Below are positions 9,501 to 18,010 of a DNA stretch of 64,000 bases, in pieces. Both the position numbers and the translations under genes were made by a program. How positions within the stretch are numbered: position 1 is the first letter of the stretch; every line of letters begins with the position of its first letter. Location of the stretch: positions 1-64,000 of the forward strand of contig NZ_BBMP01000023.1 of assembly GCF_000755245.1 (NCBI RefSeq), in the 5' to 3' direction. The notes beneath the pieces were generated by a model. It worked only from the letters and a program-made list of their open reading frames with translations. It was not told where the DNA came from and searched no databases. Origin of the DNA: Halococcus sediminicola. Lineage in GTDB: Archaea > Halobacteriota > Halobacteria > Halobacteriales > Halococcaceae.

Positions 9501-10724
9501 ACTCTCGAGCCGGGCGTCGAGTACTGGCTAACGCTTCGCTTCAAGACGACCGAGGACACGGTGTGGGCCGATGCCGGTCATCAGCTTGCATTCGACCAAC
9601 TACAGATTCCCTTCGAGGTTCCCGAGCCCTCGACAGTGGAAACCAGAGACATGTCTGCACTCTCGGTGAGCGAAGACGACGGGCAGTTCAGCGTCTCAGG
9701 CGATGGCTTCGAGTATATCTTCAGCAGAGAGCGGGGAACGCTTGTTTCGGCCATCTGTGACGGTACAGAGATCGTGGCTGACGGCCCTCAACTCGATTTC
9801 TTCCGGGCTCCAATTCAAAACGAGATCCAAGGATGGGGTGCGGCGGAATCCGATGAGTGGTATAACCTCGGACTGGACGACCTCCAGCACGAGGTAGCGT
9901 CGGTCGATCTCACCCGGACGGAAGATTCAGTGGTCCGAATCGCAGTCGAGACCTCCGTGTTGGGGTCAGGCACCAACGCCGGCTTTGACACCCAATACCG
10001 ATACAAGGTATTCGGAAGTGGCGACATTCTCTTAGGTGTTGACATCGAGCCTACCCAAGCGCTCGTCGACGGCATCAGTCACTGGCTGCCCCGAATCGGG
10101 GTGGCAATGGACATCCCTAACGATCTTGATCAGTTCGAGTGGTTCGGACGTGGCCCACACGAGACATATCCCGACCGAAAGTGGGGGGCCGAGATTGACG
10201 TCTACGAGGACAGCGTCGCCGACCAGTTCGTTGCCTACCAGCCCCCTTCAGACAACGGTAATAAGGCGGACACTCGATGGGCGGCACTCACGAATGACGA
10301 TGGGGTCGGGTTGGTCTCCTTTGCTCATCCGAAGATGCACGTCAACATCAATCGATATCAAAACCTCGCCGAGGCGGATCACGTCTACGAACTTGAGGAG
10401 AAAGAGGAGGTTACGACGATACATCTCGATCACGTTGTGACGGGTGTCGGTGGAACGCCAATACCGACGCTCCAGCAATATCAGGTGTCTCCGGAACCGA
10501 TGACGTTCCTTTTCGGATTTCGACCGCTTGAGAGCAAGCGTACCGGTCCACCCGAGCATGCGAACAACGATGGAAAGAAGCAGCGTGGTCCGCCGGGACA
10601 TGCGAATAACGACGGGGAGAAACGACGTGGACCACCAGACCACGCGAATGACGATGCAGAGTCACCGATGGAGTTGAGTAGACGACGGCTTCCCCGAAGT
10701 TGGGTGAATTTCCAACAGGGGTAG
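6561..10724 (+). CDS. Tat-exported GH2 beta-galactosidase with internal LamG-like domain
   Basis: This 1387-residue glycoside hydrolase family 2 enzyme should hydrolyse beta-galactosides outside the cell. The Tat signal is residues 22-48 (SRRQFLQAIGLAGLAGAV). The jelly-roll and Ig-like domains follow at about 100-410, and the TIM barrel begins near 410 (RGVNKHETDPDHGRYV). The acid/base is E522 in STGNEAG and the nucleophile is E604 in IMGEYAHAMGNS. The LQGGFVWDWVDQ block that follows the nucleophile within about 20 residues in LacZ is at 856 here. The gap (about 625-850) is filled by a concanavalin/LamG-like module (GFTLWARVKD, LKLFVDGELLG, ISQVRVYDRALS). The C-terminal beta-sandwich domain is at about 1040-1310, and three 14-residue GPPxHANND repeats close the protein. 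Without the insert it has LacZ length. Confidence 0.9.
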   Translation: MVERDPSSNTGSITPHAITPSRRQFLQAIGLAGLAGAVSSGTAVGAPKTSSNGGPGSVSNLSEYIENPGVYAENQEPAHAPTAVPFDSVSAARSANTHFDELETRLDDSPYYRLLNGEWDFAFFESPNDVPTEYSGTSFDTIDVPLSWHLAGYDEYVYVNTPLTWTDIDGASADPPNVPDSYNPVGVYRRQFDVPDDWDSRKTFLSFEGVKQAYFVWIDGQYVGYDQGSMTTGEFDITDHVTPGESHQVTVQVYRFSDAEPLETQDMFRYAGIFRSVSLYSTPTVRLRDWFVRTELDENYENATLTVDAEIANYTESSQGNHTIRGHLFDSDGSKVTTLETSDSIGSSTSTALSMDTTVAGPDTWTAEDPTLYTLVFEHEVDGATTETVFEQVGFREYSISDAQFRVNGQPVDIRGVNKHETDPDHGRYVPHDRVREDFELMKRSNINAFRCSHYPNDPSIYYLADEYGLYVQDEVNVETHWNTNYLGESDNSDEQAVERFVRMIGRDKNRPCIFTWSTGNEAGLHDAHYDMAEFKTGEDQDDDGSVLEEYPFEPTIDPTRFLYHQANNGGIAPFAPIDGPRYPSPGAMRSRAIGSSVPIIMGEYAHAMGNSGGLFHDFWDYAQPDHETVTKTVFADESDAGNTGTVIGDSRIVDENDGAIVFENDGYVDVGTDSSLDFTEPGFTLWARVKDEGTDDDDPYITRGDNQYALKIVPGDPTPSLQFFIYDDGYQVLNVPVPEGWTEGEGYHDLVGVATDSTLKLFVDGELLGETPHNASTLAPTDYSYPVTIGYNAQADRYTDASISQVRVYDRALSNSEVASAASDTSPPSSAVLWMDFAQPTRNTELERYEEYDPLQGGFVWDWVDQAVNRELTSSDAPAASYRFYDGNPFCLNGVIFEERTPQPQFEQLKKSHQPVGVVGSDLVDGTVRITNHLDFANLSTLNTTWELQAGEEVVESGTLAPNIAPSESTEVTVPFEKPTLEPGVEYWLTLRFKTTEDTVWADAGHQLAFDQLQIPFEVPEPSTVETRDMSALSVSEDDGQFSVSGDGFEYIFSRERGTLVSAICDGTEIVADGPQLDFFRAPIQNEIQGWGAAESDEWYNLGLDDLQHEVASVDLTRTEDSVVRIAVETSVLGSGTNAGFDTQYRYKVFGSGDILLGVDIEPTQALVDGISHWLPRIGVAMDIPNDLDQFEWFGRGPHETYPDRKWGAEIDVYEDSVADQFVAYQPPSDNGNKADTRWAALTNDDGVGLVSFAHPKMHVNINRYQNLAEADHVYELEEKEEVTTIHLDHVVTGVGGTPIPTLQQYQVSPEPMTFLFGFRPLESKRTGPPEHANNDGKKQRGPPGHANNDGEKRRGPPDHANDDAESPMELSRRRLPRSWVNFQQG
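10545..10670 (+). repeat. Three 42-bp coding repeats at the end of the beta-galactosidase
   Basis: These encode GPPEHANNDGKKQR, GPPGHANNDGEKRR and GPPDHANDDAES in tandem (residues 1329-1370). They form a polar Pro/Asn/Asp-rich tail. The repeats differ at several third positions, so the duplication is not very recent. Confidence 0.8.
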
Positions 10725-11046
10725 TTGTCGAACAGCTTCGTGGCGACTTACAACGGACTGGCACGGAATCGGCTCACGAGACCATCGGATCCGTCGGCGA
10801 TCGTGAGAATCGATGAGCGAAAGAGTTCTTGCACAACGTCTCGGTGAGAGTCTACAAGCATGTTGGGAAGCACAACCACGACCGTGGGGAAGGCTGTCAG
10901 TGACCAATAGCGCCTTCAGTACCTTCTGTATCGTCGGTGGGAGCGATGGAACAAGACGTTCTGTCGGGAGTTGTACGAGTTCGTGTTTGTAGTCGTGGCT
11001 TTTCGAAGCACCCATCTCGGAAGTGAGCCGCGTGAAAGAGCAGGCG
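10725..11046. other. Intergenic, no gene recognised
   Basis: Short open frames occur on both strands but none has a recognisable motif or a convincing start. It may be decayed DNA associated with the neighbouring ATPase pseudogene. Confidence 0.4.
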
Positions 11047-12179
11047 TTAGTTGCTCGTATCGGGAGACAACAACGACTCGATATCTACCGCACTGAACAG
11101 CGACCAATTTTCATCGAGATCATCCGCAAGACCGTCGACGAACCCACTTTTCGAGATGGGGGCGAATCGCTCGTCGCGCGTGTTTGGGCCCCACCGAACG
11201 TGTTCAGCATCCTCTCTGAGTGCATCTACGAGCGCGCATCCAACCGATTCAGCTGTCCACTTACACTCGGTGAAGAGTATTCGGTCGTCGTCCAGAGCGA
11301 GGCCGACGAGGTCGATTTCGTTTTCGTCGTACCACCATCGGCCGATTTCGGCATAGGGGTCAGCTCACCGCGACGAACTGCTTCCTAGACGGCTTCCTGA
11401 GAGATATCCTTGAGCGTTGTCGCGACGTGGTATCGCGATTGCTTCGAGAATACTCATATATCGGGCTGGATTTCGGAGTTCGGTGTGCAACAGAAACTCC
11501 GGTTCGTTATACAGAACGGCCGTCGGTGAGAGGACGTGCGTCTGGATGTTCTCACGAAGTAGTTTCGTGTAGTCAAGCAGCGTGAGATACATTGGTGCCC
11601 CACCAGTAATAGCGTACGATCGAGCTGCCTTTCAAAGGCGTACGGAATCGCTTCCCGAGCTTCCAGAAAGGAAAACGGCTGAAGATCGATCTGTCCCGTC
11701 CGGCGACCGTACAGCGGACTTTCGTGTCCGAGAACTTCGGACTCCATGGTACTCATACTGGACCCACACAACACGAGCATCGATTCGGTATCCTGCAGCC
11801 GCTCGTCGACGAACGACTGCACGTACGAGGAGAGGGAGGCGTTTTCGTTGACAAGATACGGAAACTCATTGATCACGACTACGAGCGTTTCCGTCGCGAG
11901 TTTCTCTCCGAGGTAGCCAAACGCCTCGTCCCACCGGTCGATTCGTGGCATGCGAACCCCGAAATGATCGGCAATCTGTTCAACGAACTTCTCACGCTGT
12001 CGCTGTTCTGCCTCCTGCGAAGCAAGGAACTAAACGTGAACTCGGTCAGCGCAAAATTGCTTGAGTAATTCGGCATTTCCAACCCGTCGCCGTCCATAGA
12101 CCACGTGCAAACCGTGACCGGGTGAGCCGTGGGCTCGTTCAAGCGCTTCGAGCTCGGCGTTCCTATCGTAGAAGGTCAT
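11047..12179 (-). pseudogene. Frameshifted archaeal ATPase (AAA_2 / DUF234 type)
   Basis: This family comprises P-loop ATPases with a C-terminal nuclease-like domain, common in archaeal accessory DNA. The frame starts at 12179 with the typical FYDRNAELEALERAH. The Walker A region reads GRRRVGNAELLKQF instead of the usual GKTEL, so the Lys and Thr are lost. Pieces continue in other frames: RWDEAFGYLGEKL with Walker B-like VVVINEFPYL, then LCGSSMSTMESEVLG, then YLTLLDYTKLLRENIQ, and last DPYAEIGRWWYDENEIDLVG ending SPDTSN at 11047. At least three frame changes plus the broken P-loop show that it is dead. Confidence 0.8.
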
Positions 12180-12311
12180 TCTCTGGATAATGATTATCGC
12201 GATAATTACTGAAGATAGTCGACTGCTGAAGAGGGGCCATCTTACTTTACAGTTTCTGTTTTTGCAGGGGTGGGAACAGCTATGCCCTTGGGGAAGATAT
12301 CCAGATATTGT

Positions 12312-13811
12312 ATGCCACACGAAGGTTTCACAATAGCAGAAGCAACTATCAGTCAGATTCATCGAGCTTTCGAATCAGGTGATCTGACTAGTGTCGATCT
12401 CGTCGAGAACTATATCCAGCGGATAGAAACGTATGATCGTAACGGTCCTCAAATCAACTCAATCAGAACGATCAACGACGCGGCAATTGACCGGGCCGAA
12501 GAGTGTGATCGGAAATTCGGAGAAACTGGTGAGTTCATCGGTCCACTGCATGGTATTCCTGTTCTCGTGAAGGATCATATCGAGACAACAGAGATGGTCA
12601 CCACGTTCGGCTCGTCTGCATTCGAAGGATACACCGCTGAAAACGATGCAGAAGTCGTTCGTCGGTTGCGAAATGCGGGAGGGATCATTCTGGCGAAAAC
12701 CAATATGCCGGATTGGGCCACGTCTTGGTTCGGCTTCTCATCAATAAGTGGTCGAACGAAAAACCCGTACGAACTAAGTCGTGATCCCGGGGGATCAAGC
12801 AGTGGGACTGGGGCGGCCATCGCTGCGAATCTCGGTACAGTCGGTATTGGAACAGATTGTGGAGGGTCGATTCGTCTTCCAGCTTCCTTCGACAACCTCG
12901 TCGGATTTCGTGTGACGCCGGGATTGATCAGCCGATCCGGCATCAGTCCATTAGTATCGCAACAGGATACTGCCGGGCCGATGACTCGAACAGTGCAGGA
13001 CACGGCCAAATTGCTAGATGTACTCGTGGGCTACGACGAACACGACGAGCTAAGTGGAAAAACAGAATTCAAGACGATCAATGATTCGTACACAAACCAT
13101 CTCTTAGTTGATGGGCTAAACGGGACCCGAATCGGGGTACTTCGAAGTAAATTCGGCGATGACGACGACTCCACTGCTGGGCCAGTCAATCGGGTAATCG
13201 AGACTGCGCTCACGACGATGCAGAATGCTGGAGCAAACCTCGTCGATCCGGTGGAAATTCCACAGTTGGATGAGTATCTCGACGATACTATGTTGTATAC
13301 GATCCAATCCAAGAGTGACATTAACGACTTTCTCGATGACCGTGATACTCCGGTCGATTCAGTAACTGAACTGTATGAGAATGGCCAATATCATGATGTA
13401 CTTGATCTGTTTATCGCCTTTGCTGAGGAGGGATCGGACGACATTTCCGACGACATAGAATATTGGCAGCGAGCTGCCGCCCAGCATGCATTTCAGATGG
13501 ATATTTTGCATGTGTATGCTAAGCATGACCTTGATGCGATCGTCTTCCCGGATGTCCAGGTTGTGCCACCGAAGGAGAGTGAAATTCGTGAAGGGAAATA
13601 TCAGACGATGACTTTCGCGACAAACACGATCATTGCCTCCCAGTCTCTGTGCAGTGCAATGTCCGTCCCAGCGGGGGTCACTGCTGATGGATTGCCAGTC
13701 GGGATGGAAATCCTCGGCAAACCGTTCGACGAACCGTCACTCCTCGAGATCGGCTACTCGTTCGAACAAGCCACGGATCATCGCCATCAGCCCAAAACAA
13801 CGACTGACTAG
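12312..13811 (+). CDS. Amidase (amidase-signature family)
   Basis: The 499-residue hydrolase (from the ATG at 12312) cleaves carboxamides or related C-N bonds. The Ser-cisSer-Lys triad is visible: K87 in PVLVKDH, the GGSSSGTGAA glycine/serine loop at about 160-168, and the nucleophile S186 in GTDCGGSIRLPAS. The length fits the family. It lacks GatA-specific context (no gatB or gatC nearby), so it is more likely a stand-alone amidase than a glutamyl-tRNA amidotransferase subunit. Two upstream ATGs (12270, 12282) are in frame, but the family usually begins near FTIAEATISQIHRAF, which favours 12312. Confidence 0.9.
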   Translation: MPHEGFTIAEATISQIHRAFESGDLTSVDLVENYIQRIETYDRNGPQINSIRTINDAAIDRAEECDRKFGETGEFIGPLHGIPVLVKDHIETTEMVTTFGSSAFEGYTAENDAEVVRRLRNAGGIILAKTNMPDWATSWFGFSSISGRTKNPYELSRDPGGSSSGTGAAIAANLGTVGIGTDCGGSIRLPASFDNLVGFRVTPGLISRSGISPLVSQQDTAGPMTRTVQDTAKLLDVLVGYDEHDELSGKTEFKTINDSYTNHLLVDGLNGTRIGVLRSKFGDDDDSTAGPVNRVIETALTTMQNAGANLVDPVEIPQLDEYLDDTMLYTIQSKSDINDFLDDRDTPVDSVTELYENGQYHDVLDLFIAFAEEGSDDISDDIEYWQRAAAQHAFQMDILHVYAKHDLDAIVFPDVQVVPPKESEIREGKYQTMTFATNTIIASQSLCSAMSVPAGVTADGLPVGMEILGKPFDEPSLLEIGYSFEQATDHRHQPKTTTD

Positions 13812-13965
13812 CGACTATTTGGTGACCTCCTCATCATCAAGGCACTCGTCGTGAATCGCGCAGATCCACGCTGATGCCGACGGCAATGACAACCGAAATC
13901 TGAACGACGAGTACGTCGTCTTCGAGAACACTCCCCAGAATCGGTGGTGAAGTAAGACGAGGTGT

Positions 13966-14310
13966 TCAGGCCCACGGGTCGAGTTCTTCGCGTCCCATGA
14001 ACTCGTCGCGTCTTGGATACGCGTCAACCATCGCAAGAAGGGCCGACGCAACGCGATATGCGGGCATCGTGTCGTCGTATAGAAGCACGATCCCAGCGTG
14101 AGTATCTACCTGTTGATCGCTGAAGTCTTTCACGTCGCTCGTCACAATGATGAGGTTGTGTTCTCGTGCGTACGGCAGGACATCATCCGCGTCGTCCGCA
14201 CCCTGCCAAAGGACATCGCGAACGTGTTCGGCGTGAAGCCCCTCCTTTCGTAGGTAGGTTGCGGTCTTCGGGTCGAGGTTCTCGTCGCAGAGAAATCGCC
14301 ACTCGCTCAT
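13966..14310 (-). CDS. DUF5615 PIN-like toxin
   Basis: The 114-residue PIN-like nuclease domain starts MSEWRFLCDENLDP; the Asp-Glu-Asn of the first strand is the hallmark of DUF5615. A second acidic cluster is in QGADDADDVLPYAREH and a third in VTSDVKDFSDQ, matching the acidic residues of PIN folds. The ATG at 14310 follows the stop of the DUF433 gene by 1 bp, so it is preferred over an in-frame ATG at 14349. It is expected to be the toxin (RNase) of a type II pair with the upstream DUF433 protein; activity is inferred from the family. Confidence 0.8.
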   Translation of the reverse strand: MSEWRFLCDENLDPKTATYLRKEGLHAEHVRDVLWQGADDADDVLPYAREHNLIIVTSDVKDFSDQQVDTHAGIVLLYDDTMPAYRVASALLAMVDAYPRRDEFMGREELDPWA

Positions 14311-14311
14311 C

Positions 14312-14605
14312 TCACGCCGTATCTGGATCGACGCCTTCCGGCCGGTCAATCGTCTTGCGGAACTCTCTCATGGCCACCTCCCGTTCGTCTTCCATCTCAC
14401 GCATCTCACGTGGGTGATCATGGTAGTATGCGAGTGCATGATAGACATCAGCCAGATCAAGGTCGAATCGGTCGGCAACCGATTCTGGGTCTTCGTCGCG
14501 TGTTTCGATGAGAGCGTACACTTGCCGGACGCTGATGCGCCGTCCATGGATATGTGGCTCTTCCATGATGTCACGAGCAATCCGCCGTGTGTCACGCTCG
14601 GCCAT
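14312..14605 (-). CDS. DUF433 antitoxin
   Basis: The 97-residue protein has the DUF433 helix-turn-helix (residues about 15-65: HIHGRRISVRQVYALIETRD, then ADRFDLDLADVYHALAYYHD), a known partner of DUF5615 toxins. The charged C-terminal tail (MREMEDEREVAMREFRKTID) is suited to wrapping the toxin. It precedes the toxin gene and its stop is 1 bp from the toxin ATG, so the two are translated together. Autoregulation is expected but no clear operator is visible. Confidence 0.8.
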   Translation of the reverse strand: MAERDTRRIARDIMEEPHIHGRRISVRQVYALIETRDEDPESVADRFDLDLADVYHALAYYHDHPREMREMEDEREVAMREFRKTIDRPEGVDPDTA

Positions 14606-14698
14606 GTATAGTGTATCTCTCTACAACCGCAAAAACGTACTGCCAACAGATACCCACCAGCACCGTCTCCCCAATTGCCGAGGATGGCGACTGAACCG

Positions 14699-14851
14699 CT
14701 AAGTTCGTGTGGTGAGGTCCAAAGTAACCGCAACCGGAGTTAGCGCGCACTCGTGCCGCCGACAGATCCCGCACGATCCACGTACGGTCGAGTAGATGCA
14801 AGCCGGGGCGTCGTATTCAGTGCCGTCCGTCCCGCAAATCGTGCATTGCAT
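14699..14851 (-). CDS. Possible small zinc-finger protein
   Basis: This 50-residue frame has MQCTICGTDGTEYDAP at its start and RGSCGICRRHEC later: two CxxC knuckles with an extra HxxC, a likely single zinc site. Small CxxC-CxxC proteins of this size are abundant in haloarchaea. The frame is open for a further 40 codons upstream without a start (TTECYPRHDESGTDWRRWTE), so this may be the end of a longer decayed gene. Confidence 0.4.
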   Translation of the reverse strand: MQCTICGTDGTEYDAPACIYSTVRGSCGICRRHECALTPVAVTLDLTTRT

Positions 14852-15323
14852 CGGCGTAATCGTCGGGTCGGCACTGCATTCGGTCCACCGTCGCCAGTCT
14901 GTTCCGCTCTCGTCGTGCCTTGGGTAACATTCCGTTGTTTCTGGAAAGCCAGCTGTTACACAAGGTGAGAAAAACGACTAGTCATTTGCGTTGCCCAACC
15001 ACGATCTCCATACCCTCGTCACCGCTGATCCGGACGATTGCCGAGTGCTACTGACGCCCGACCACACTGTCGAGATTGAATCACCACCGACAAGACGAGA
15101 GCACGAACAAGCGTCTCTCGGCTGTCTACCCCGTTGGGGGAGTTAGCTGAAGTGCATGGGCGTAGACACCCAGCGTCCGTTGGAGGTGAGTTTTCAGGTC
15201 CGTTTCGTATTTAGGCGTACTCAGCACCCCTCTCCCCCTAAGTGGGAGTCAATTGTTATCGAATTTTAGACCAGTTTGCAACACGGCCAAAAAATCAATG
15301 TATATGAAGGAAGTTGGTATGGT
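14852..15323. other. Intergenic, nothing recognised
   Basis: I see no supported gene or clear repeat. The AT-rich part at 15253-15310 could hold the promoter of the following gene, but no TATA element has standard spacing to 15324. Confidence 0.4.
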
Positions 15324-16250
15324 ATGCCATCGAAAGGCACTAAACAGCAGAAGCAGTTTTCGCGACGTACTGCTCTCAAAGCTGCAGGTGCAATTGTCGG
15401 AACTTCAGCATTGAGTACTACTGCAGCAGCGCAGGATTCTAGAAACAAGGAGGCAAATTCTGATCAAGGCGAGGATTATAGTCCTCGTATAACTGCACAT
15501 CGTGGATACAGAGATCTCTTTCCGCAGAATACGTTAGCAGCTATGGAAGGCTCGTCGCAAATCGGGGCTGACCGAATTGAGATCGATATTATGCCATGTC
15601 GTGAAGGAGAAATTGTCGTATTTCATGATAATTCACTGGATAGCCTTACAGATAAAGAAGGAATAGTAGGCGACACTTCTTGCGAAACGGTACTAGATGC
15701 TGAAGTTCTAGAGACAGGTGAGACAGTACCAACACTAACTGAAGTTCTTGACACAGTCGAGCCAAGTATTACGATGAATATTGAATTCAAGAGTTCATTC
15801 AATTACTCTTGGGAGTATGTTGCCAAACGTACATTGGACATTGCTTCAGGATATTCTGGTGATTTTTATGTTTCTTCGTTCAGCAGAGATGCACTCGAAG
15901 CAGTTCGAAAGATTGATCCGGATGTTGATGTAGCAAAATTGTTTGGAAATAACAAGAAAAGGAATTTGGAATTTGCCAGAAAAATCGATGCTGAAGCACT
16001 CAATCCTTCATTAGGGGTACTTGATCGAGATTTGGTTGAAACCGCTCACGAGGAAGGACGCGAAGTGAATGTCTATACGGTCGATGATTGGAGAGAGGCC
16101 CGTCAACCTATTGAACTGGATGTTGACAGTCTTATTGCGGATACGCCAACTGTTCTTGAATATTTTAGTTTGATGGCTGACAATGATGGCGAACACGACG
16201 ATGATGAGCGCGACGACGATGACGAGCACGATGACGAACACGAGGATTGA
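15324..16250 (+). CDS. Tat-exported glycerophosphodiester phosphodiesterase
   Basis: This 308-residue GDPD releases an alcohol from glycerophosphodiesters to give glycerol 3-phosphate. A Tat signal covers residues about 13-40 (FSRRTALKAAGAIVGTSALS). The TIM-barrel catalytic signature is ITAHRGYRDLFPQNTL, followed by the metal-binding ADRIEIDI and the catalytic His in VVFHDNSLDSL. The last 25 residues are nearly all Asp, Glu and His (DDDERDDDDEHDDEHED), possibly metal binding. Base composition is clearly more AT-rich than flanking genes, hinting at horizontal origin. The ATG at 15324 places the twin arginines at the usual distance; an upstream ATG at 15276 would give a long leader. Confidence 0.88.
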   Translation: MPSKGTKQQKQFSRRTALKAAGAIVGTSALSTTAAAQDSRNKEANSDQGEDYSPRITAHRGYRDLFPQNTLAAMEGSSQIGADRIEIDIMPCREGEIVVFHDNSLDSLTDKEGIVGDTSCETVLDAEVLETGETVPTLTEVLDTVEPSITMNIEFKSSFNYSWEYVAKRTLDIASGYSGDFYVSSFSRDALEAVRKIDPDVDVAKLFGNNKKRNLEFARKIDAEALNPSLGVLDRDLVETAHEEGREVNVYTVDDWREARQPIELDVDSLIADTPTVLEYFSLMADNDGEHDDDERDDDDEHDDEHED

Positions 16251-16935
16251 GAACAAAACTCACCTCTGCACGTTCATAGACTCCCTTTTGGGTAAAAGAA
16301 GAGATGGTCGATCCCTTCCATTAGCCCATCCAGATTGCGATCTAGCTGATCGCATACTCACAAAGCATCTTTCCGCAGGGAGATAACCCCGTCCTGAAGC
16401 CCGAGGGGCTGAAGGGTGGGGCGGAATCGGGTAAACTTCTTAGCTCCGCGGCCCGTCTGGACGGTAGGGCTTATCAGAACTTTTCGATGGTTGATTTCGC
16501 TTAGTCTGGCAGTATTCTTTGATCGTCGCCTGCTCGTCGATCCTGAACGTCAAAAGGTTACGCTAGGCCCTATAGTCCACGACGGGCCGAAGACAGCCCC
16601 GCAAGGGGTGCCGGACGCTTCGACCACTGTTCGGTTTCTCGTCATGGACGGGCTGCAGTCACCCAACCTCGGAGTGGGGAACGACGACGACTGAACATCT
16701 TCCCGGATTGCGGTGCGGACGGAAAGGATGAAGGTCCGAGAACACCCGCAACTAAATTGCCGCTGGTGGTGTGGTCCGCCATCAAACGAGGTCGGATTAG
16801 GCGCGCAACGACGCCCCCACCGACCGCCACGCAAGCCCCGCCGTTTACCGCGGGGTCGGTGACAGTGACGTGGATTCCAAAACAAAAAGAGCTAATAGAC
16901 GATATCTGAGAACCGTTTTTGTTGGTGTGACAAAT
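16251..16935. other. Intergenic, GC-rich structured DNA, possible IS200/IS605 debris
   Basis: There is no supported gene. Inverted repeats are visible near 16385-16425 (CCTGAAGCCCGAGG / GGGGCTGAAGG) and 16835-16860 (CCCCGCCG / CGCGGGG). Their style resembles IS200/IS605 ends, but no tnpA or tnpB piece can be read. Confidence 0.35.
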
Positions 16936-17949
16936 TCAGAAGGCATCTAGCGAGGTTTGATTTTTCTTGAGCGACCGTGCTTCAATATCGAGTTCAGCTT
17001 CGAGATGAGTAGCGAATGCGTCGGCGAACCCGTGCTGAGTGTATACCTGGTTCGGATTGAGTGCTTCAACAGTTGCAACAAGCTCAGCGAAATCGCTGTG
17101 GTCGGAAAGCACGAACGTCTCGTCATAGTCGCCGCGATACTTGAACGAGTCCTCGGTGGCCCACCCCGAGAAGCCGGCCTTGACCGCGCCCGTGTTTTCG
17201 ACGATGTGGTCAACGAACGAGAGCTTGTTCGTCTGCGCAGGAAGTACCAGCGCGTCCCCAGCTCCTATTGTCACATCTCGCCTGTAGCGATCAGCGCCGA
17301 AGTCAATACCATGAGCTTTGCCAATAACGTCGTTTATTCGCTCGGTAGCCTCTGTCACGAATAGTCGCTCGCGCTCGGAACGATTGACGAGCAATTCGAG
17401 TTCCTGGGCGCGCCCGAGCGTGTAGCCGAAGAGGATGACCGGCGTCTCGTGAGTGTCATTCAGCCAGTTGACGATACGAGTCTCTAGTACATCCTGCTCT
17501 TCGAAAACGTACTCTGGCGTTCCATAGGTGGTTTCGGTGATGAGCACGTCGATGTTGTGGTCAGTGGCGACTGCTTTTGCGTCGAATCCGTCGAGAGTGA
17601 ATCGATCCCGCGTCGAGAAGTCACCCGTGTAGAGGTAGGTGGTTCCGTCGTCATCATCAATGATCGTAGCGCGTGACCCCGGAACGTGTCCCGCTGACAC
17701 CTGTTTGACTGCTCGATGCGACTTGCGTGAAAGCGACCCTTCGTCTTCTCGGCGCGCAGCAGCGAGTCGAGCGGTGAGGCCCGAACAGATCACGCCAGCA
17801 GGTGCACGTGTATACAGATGATCGCCGTGGGCGTGACTCAGTGCGATGATATCTCCACTAGGTTTGGTTGCGTCCGCGACAAATGTCTCGCCGGTCGTGA
17901 GGTCGATCTGCACGCCGTCGCGGAGGCTGACCGTCCCGGCACCCGTCAT
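16936..17949 (-). CDS. Metallo-beta-lactamase-fold nuclease (SNM1/CPSF-like), ligase partner
   Basis: The 337-residue MBL-fold protein has the zinc motif SHAHGDHLY (H39, H41, D43, H44), then HVPGSRATII, YTGDFSTRDRF and a C-terminal VLSDHSDF, as in the exonuclease/mRNA-3'-processing branch. It lies 61 bp downstream of the ATP-dependent DNA ligase on the same strand. The same pairing of an MBL exonuclease with an ATP-dependent ligase is known in bacterial repair operons. A role in trimming DNA ends before ligation is therefore likely, though an RNA substrate is not excluded. Confidence 0.8.
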   Translation of the reverse strand: MTGAGTVSLRDGVQIDLTTGETFVADATKPSGDIIALSHAHGDHLYTRAPAGVICSGLTARLAAARREDEGSLSRKSHRAVKQVSAGHVPGSRATIIDDDDGTTYLYTGDFSTRDRFTLDGFDAKAVATDHNIDVLITETTYGTPEYVFEEQDVLETRIVNWLNDTHETPVILFGYTLGRAQELELLVNRSERERLFVTEATERINDVIGKAHGIDFGADRYRRDVTIGAGDALVLPAQTNKLSFVDHIVENTGAVKAGFSGWATEDSFKYRGDYDETFVLSDHSDFAELVATVEALNPNQVYTQHGFADAFATHLEAELDIEARSLKKNQTSLDAF

Positions 17950-18010
17950 CGATGACTACCGCCATGTTGTGTTCTTTTCGACAACCTAGTTATTGCAGGG
18001 TAGCTCATCG

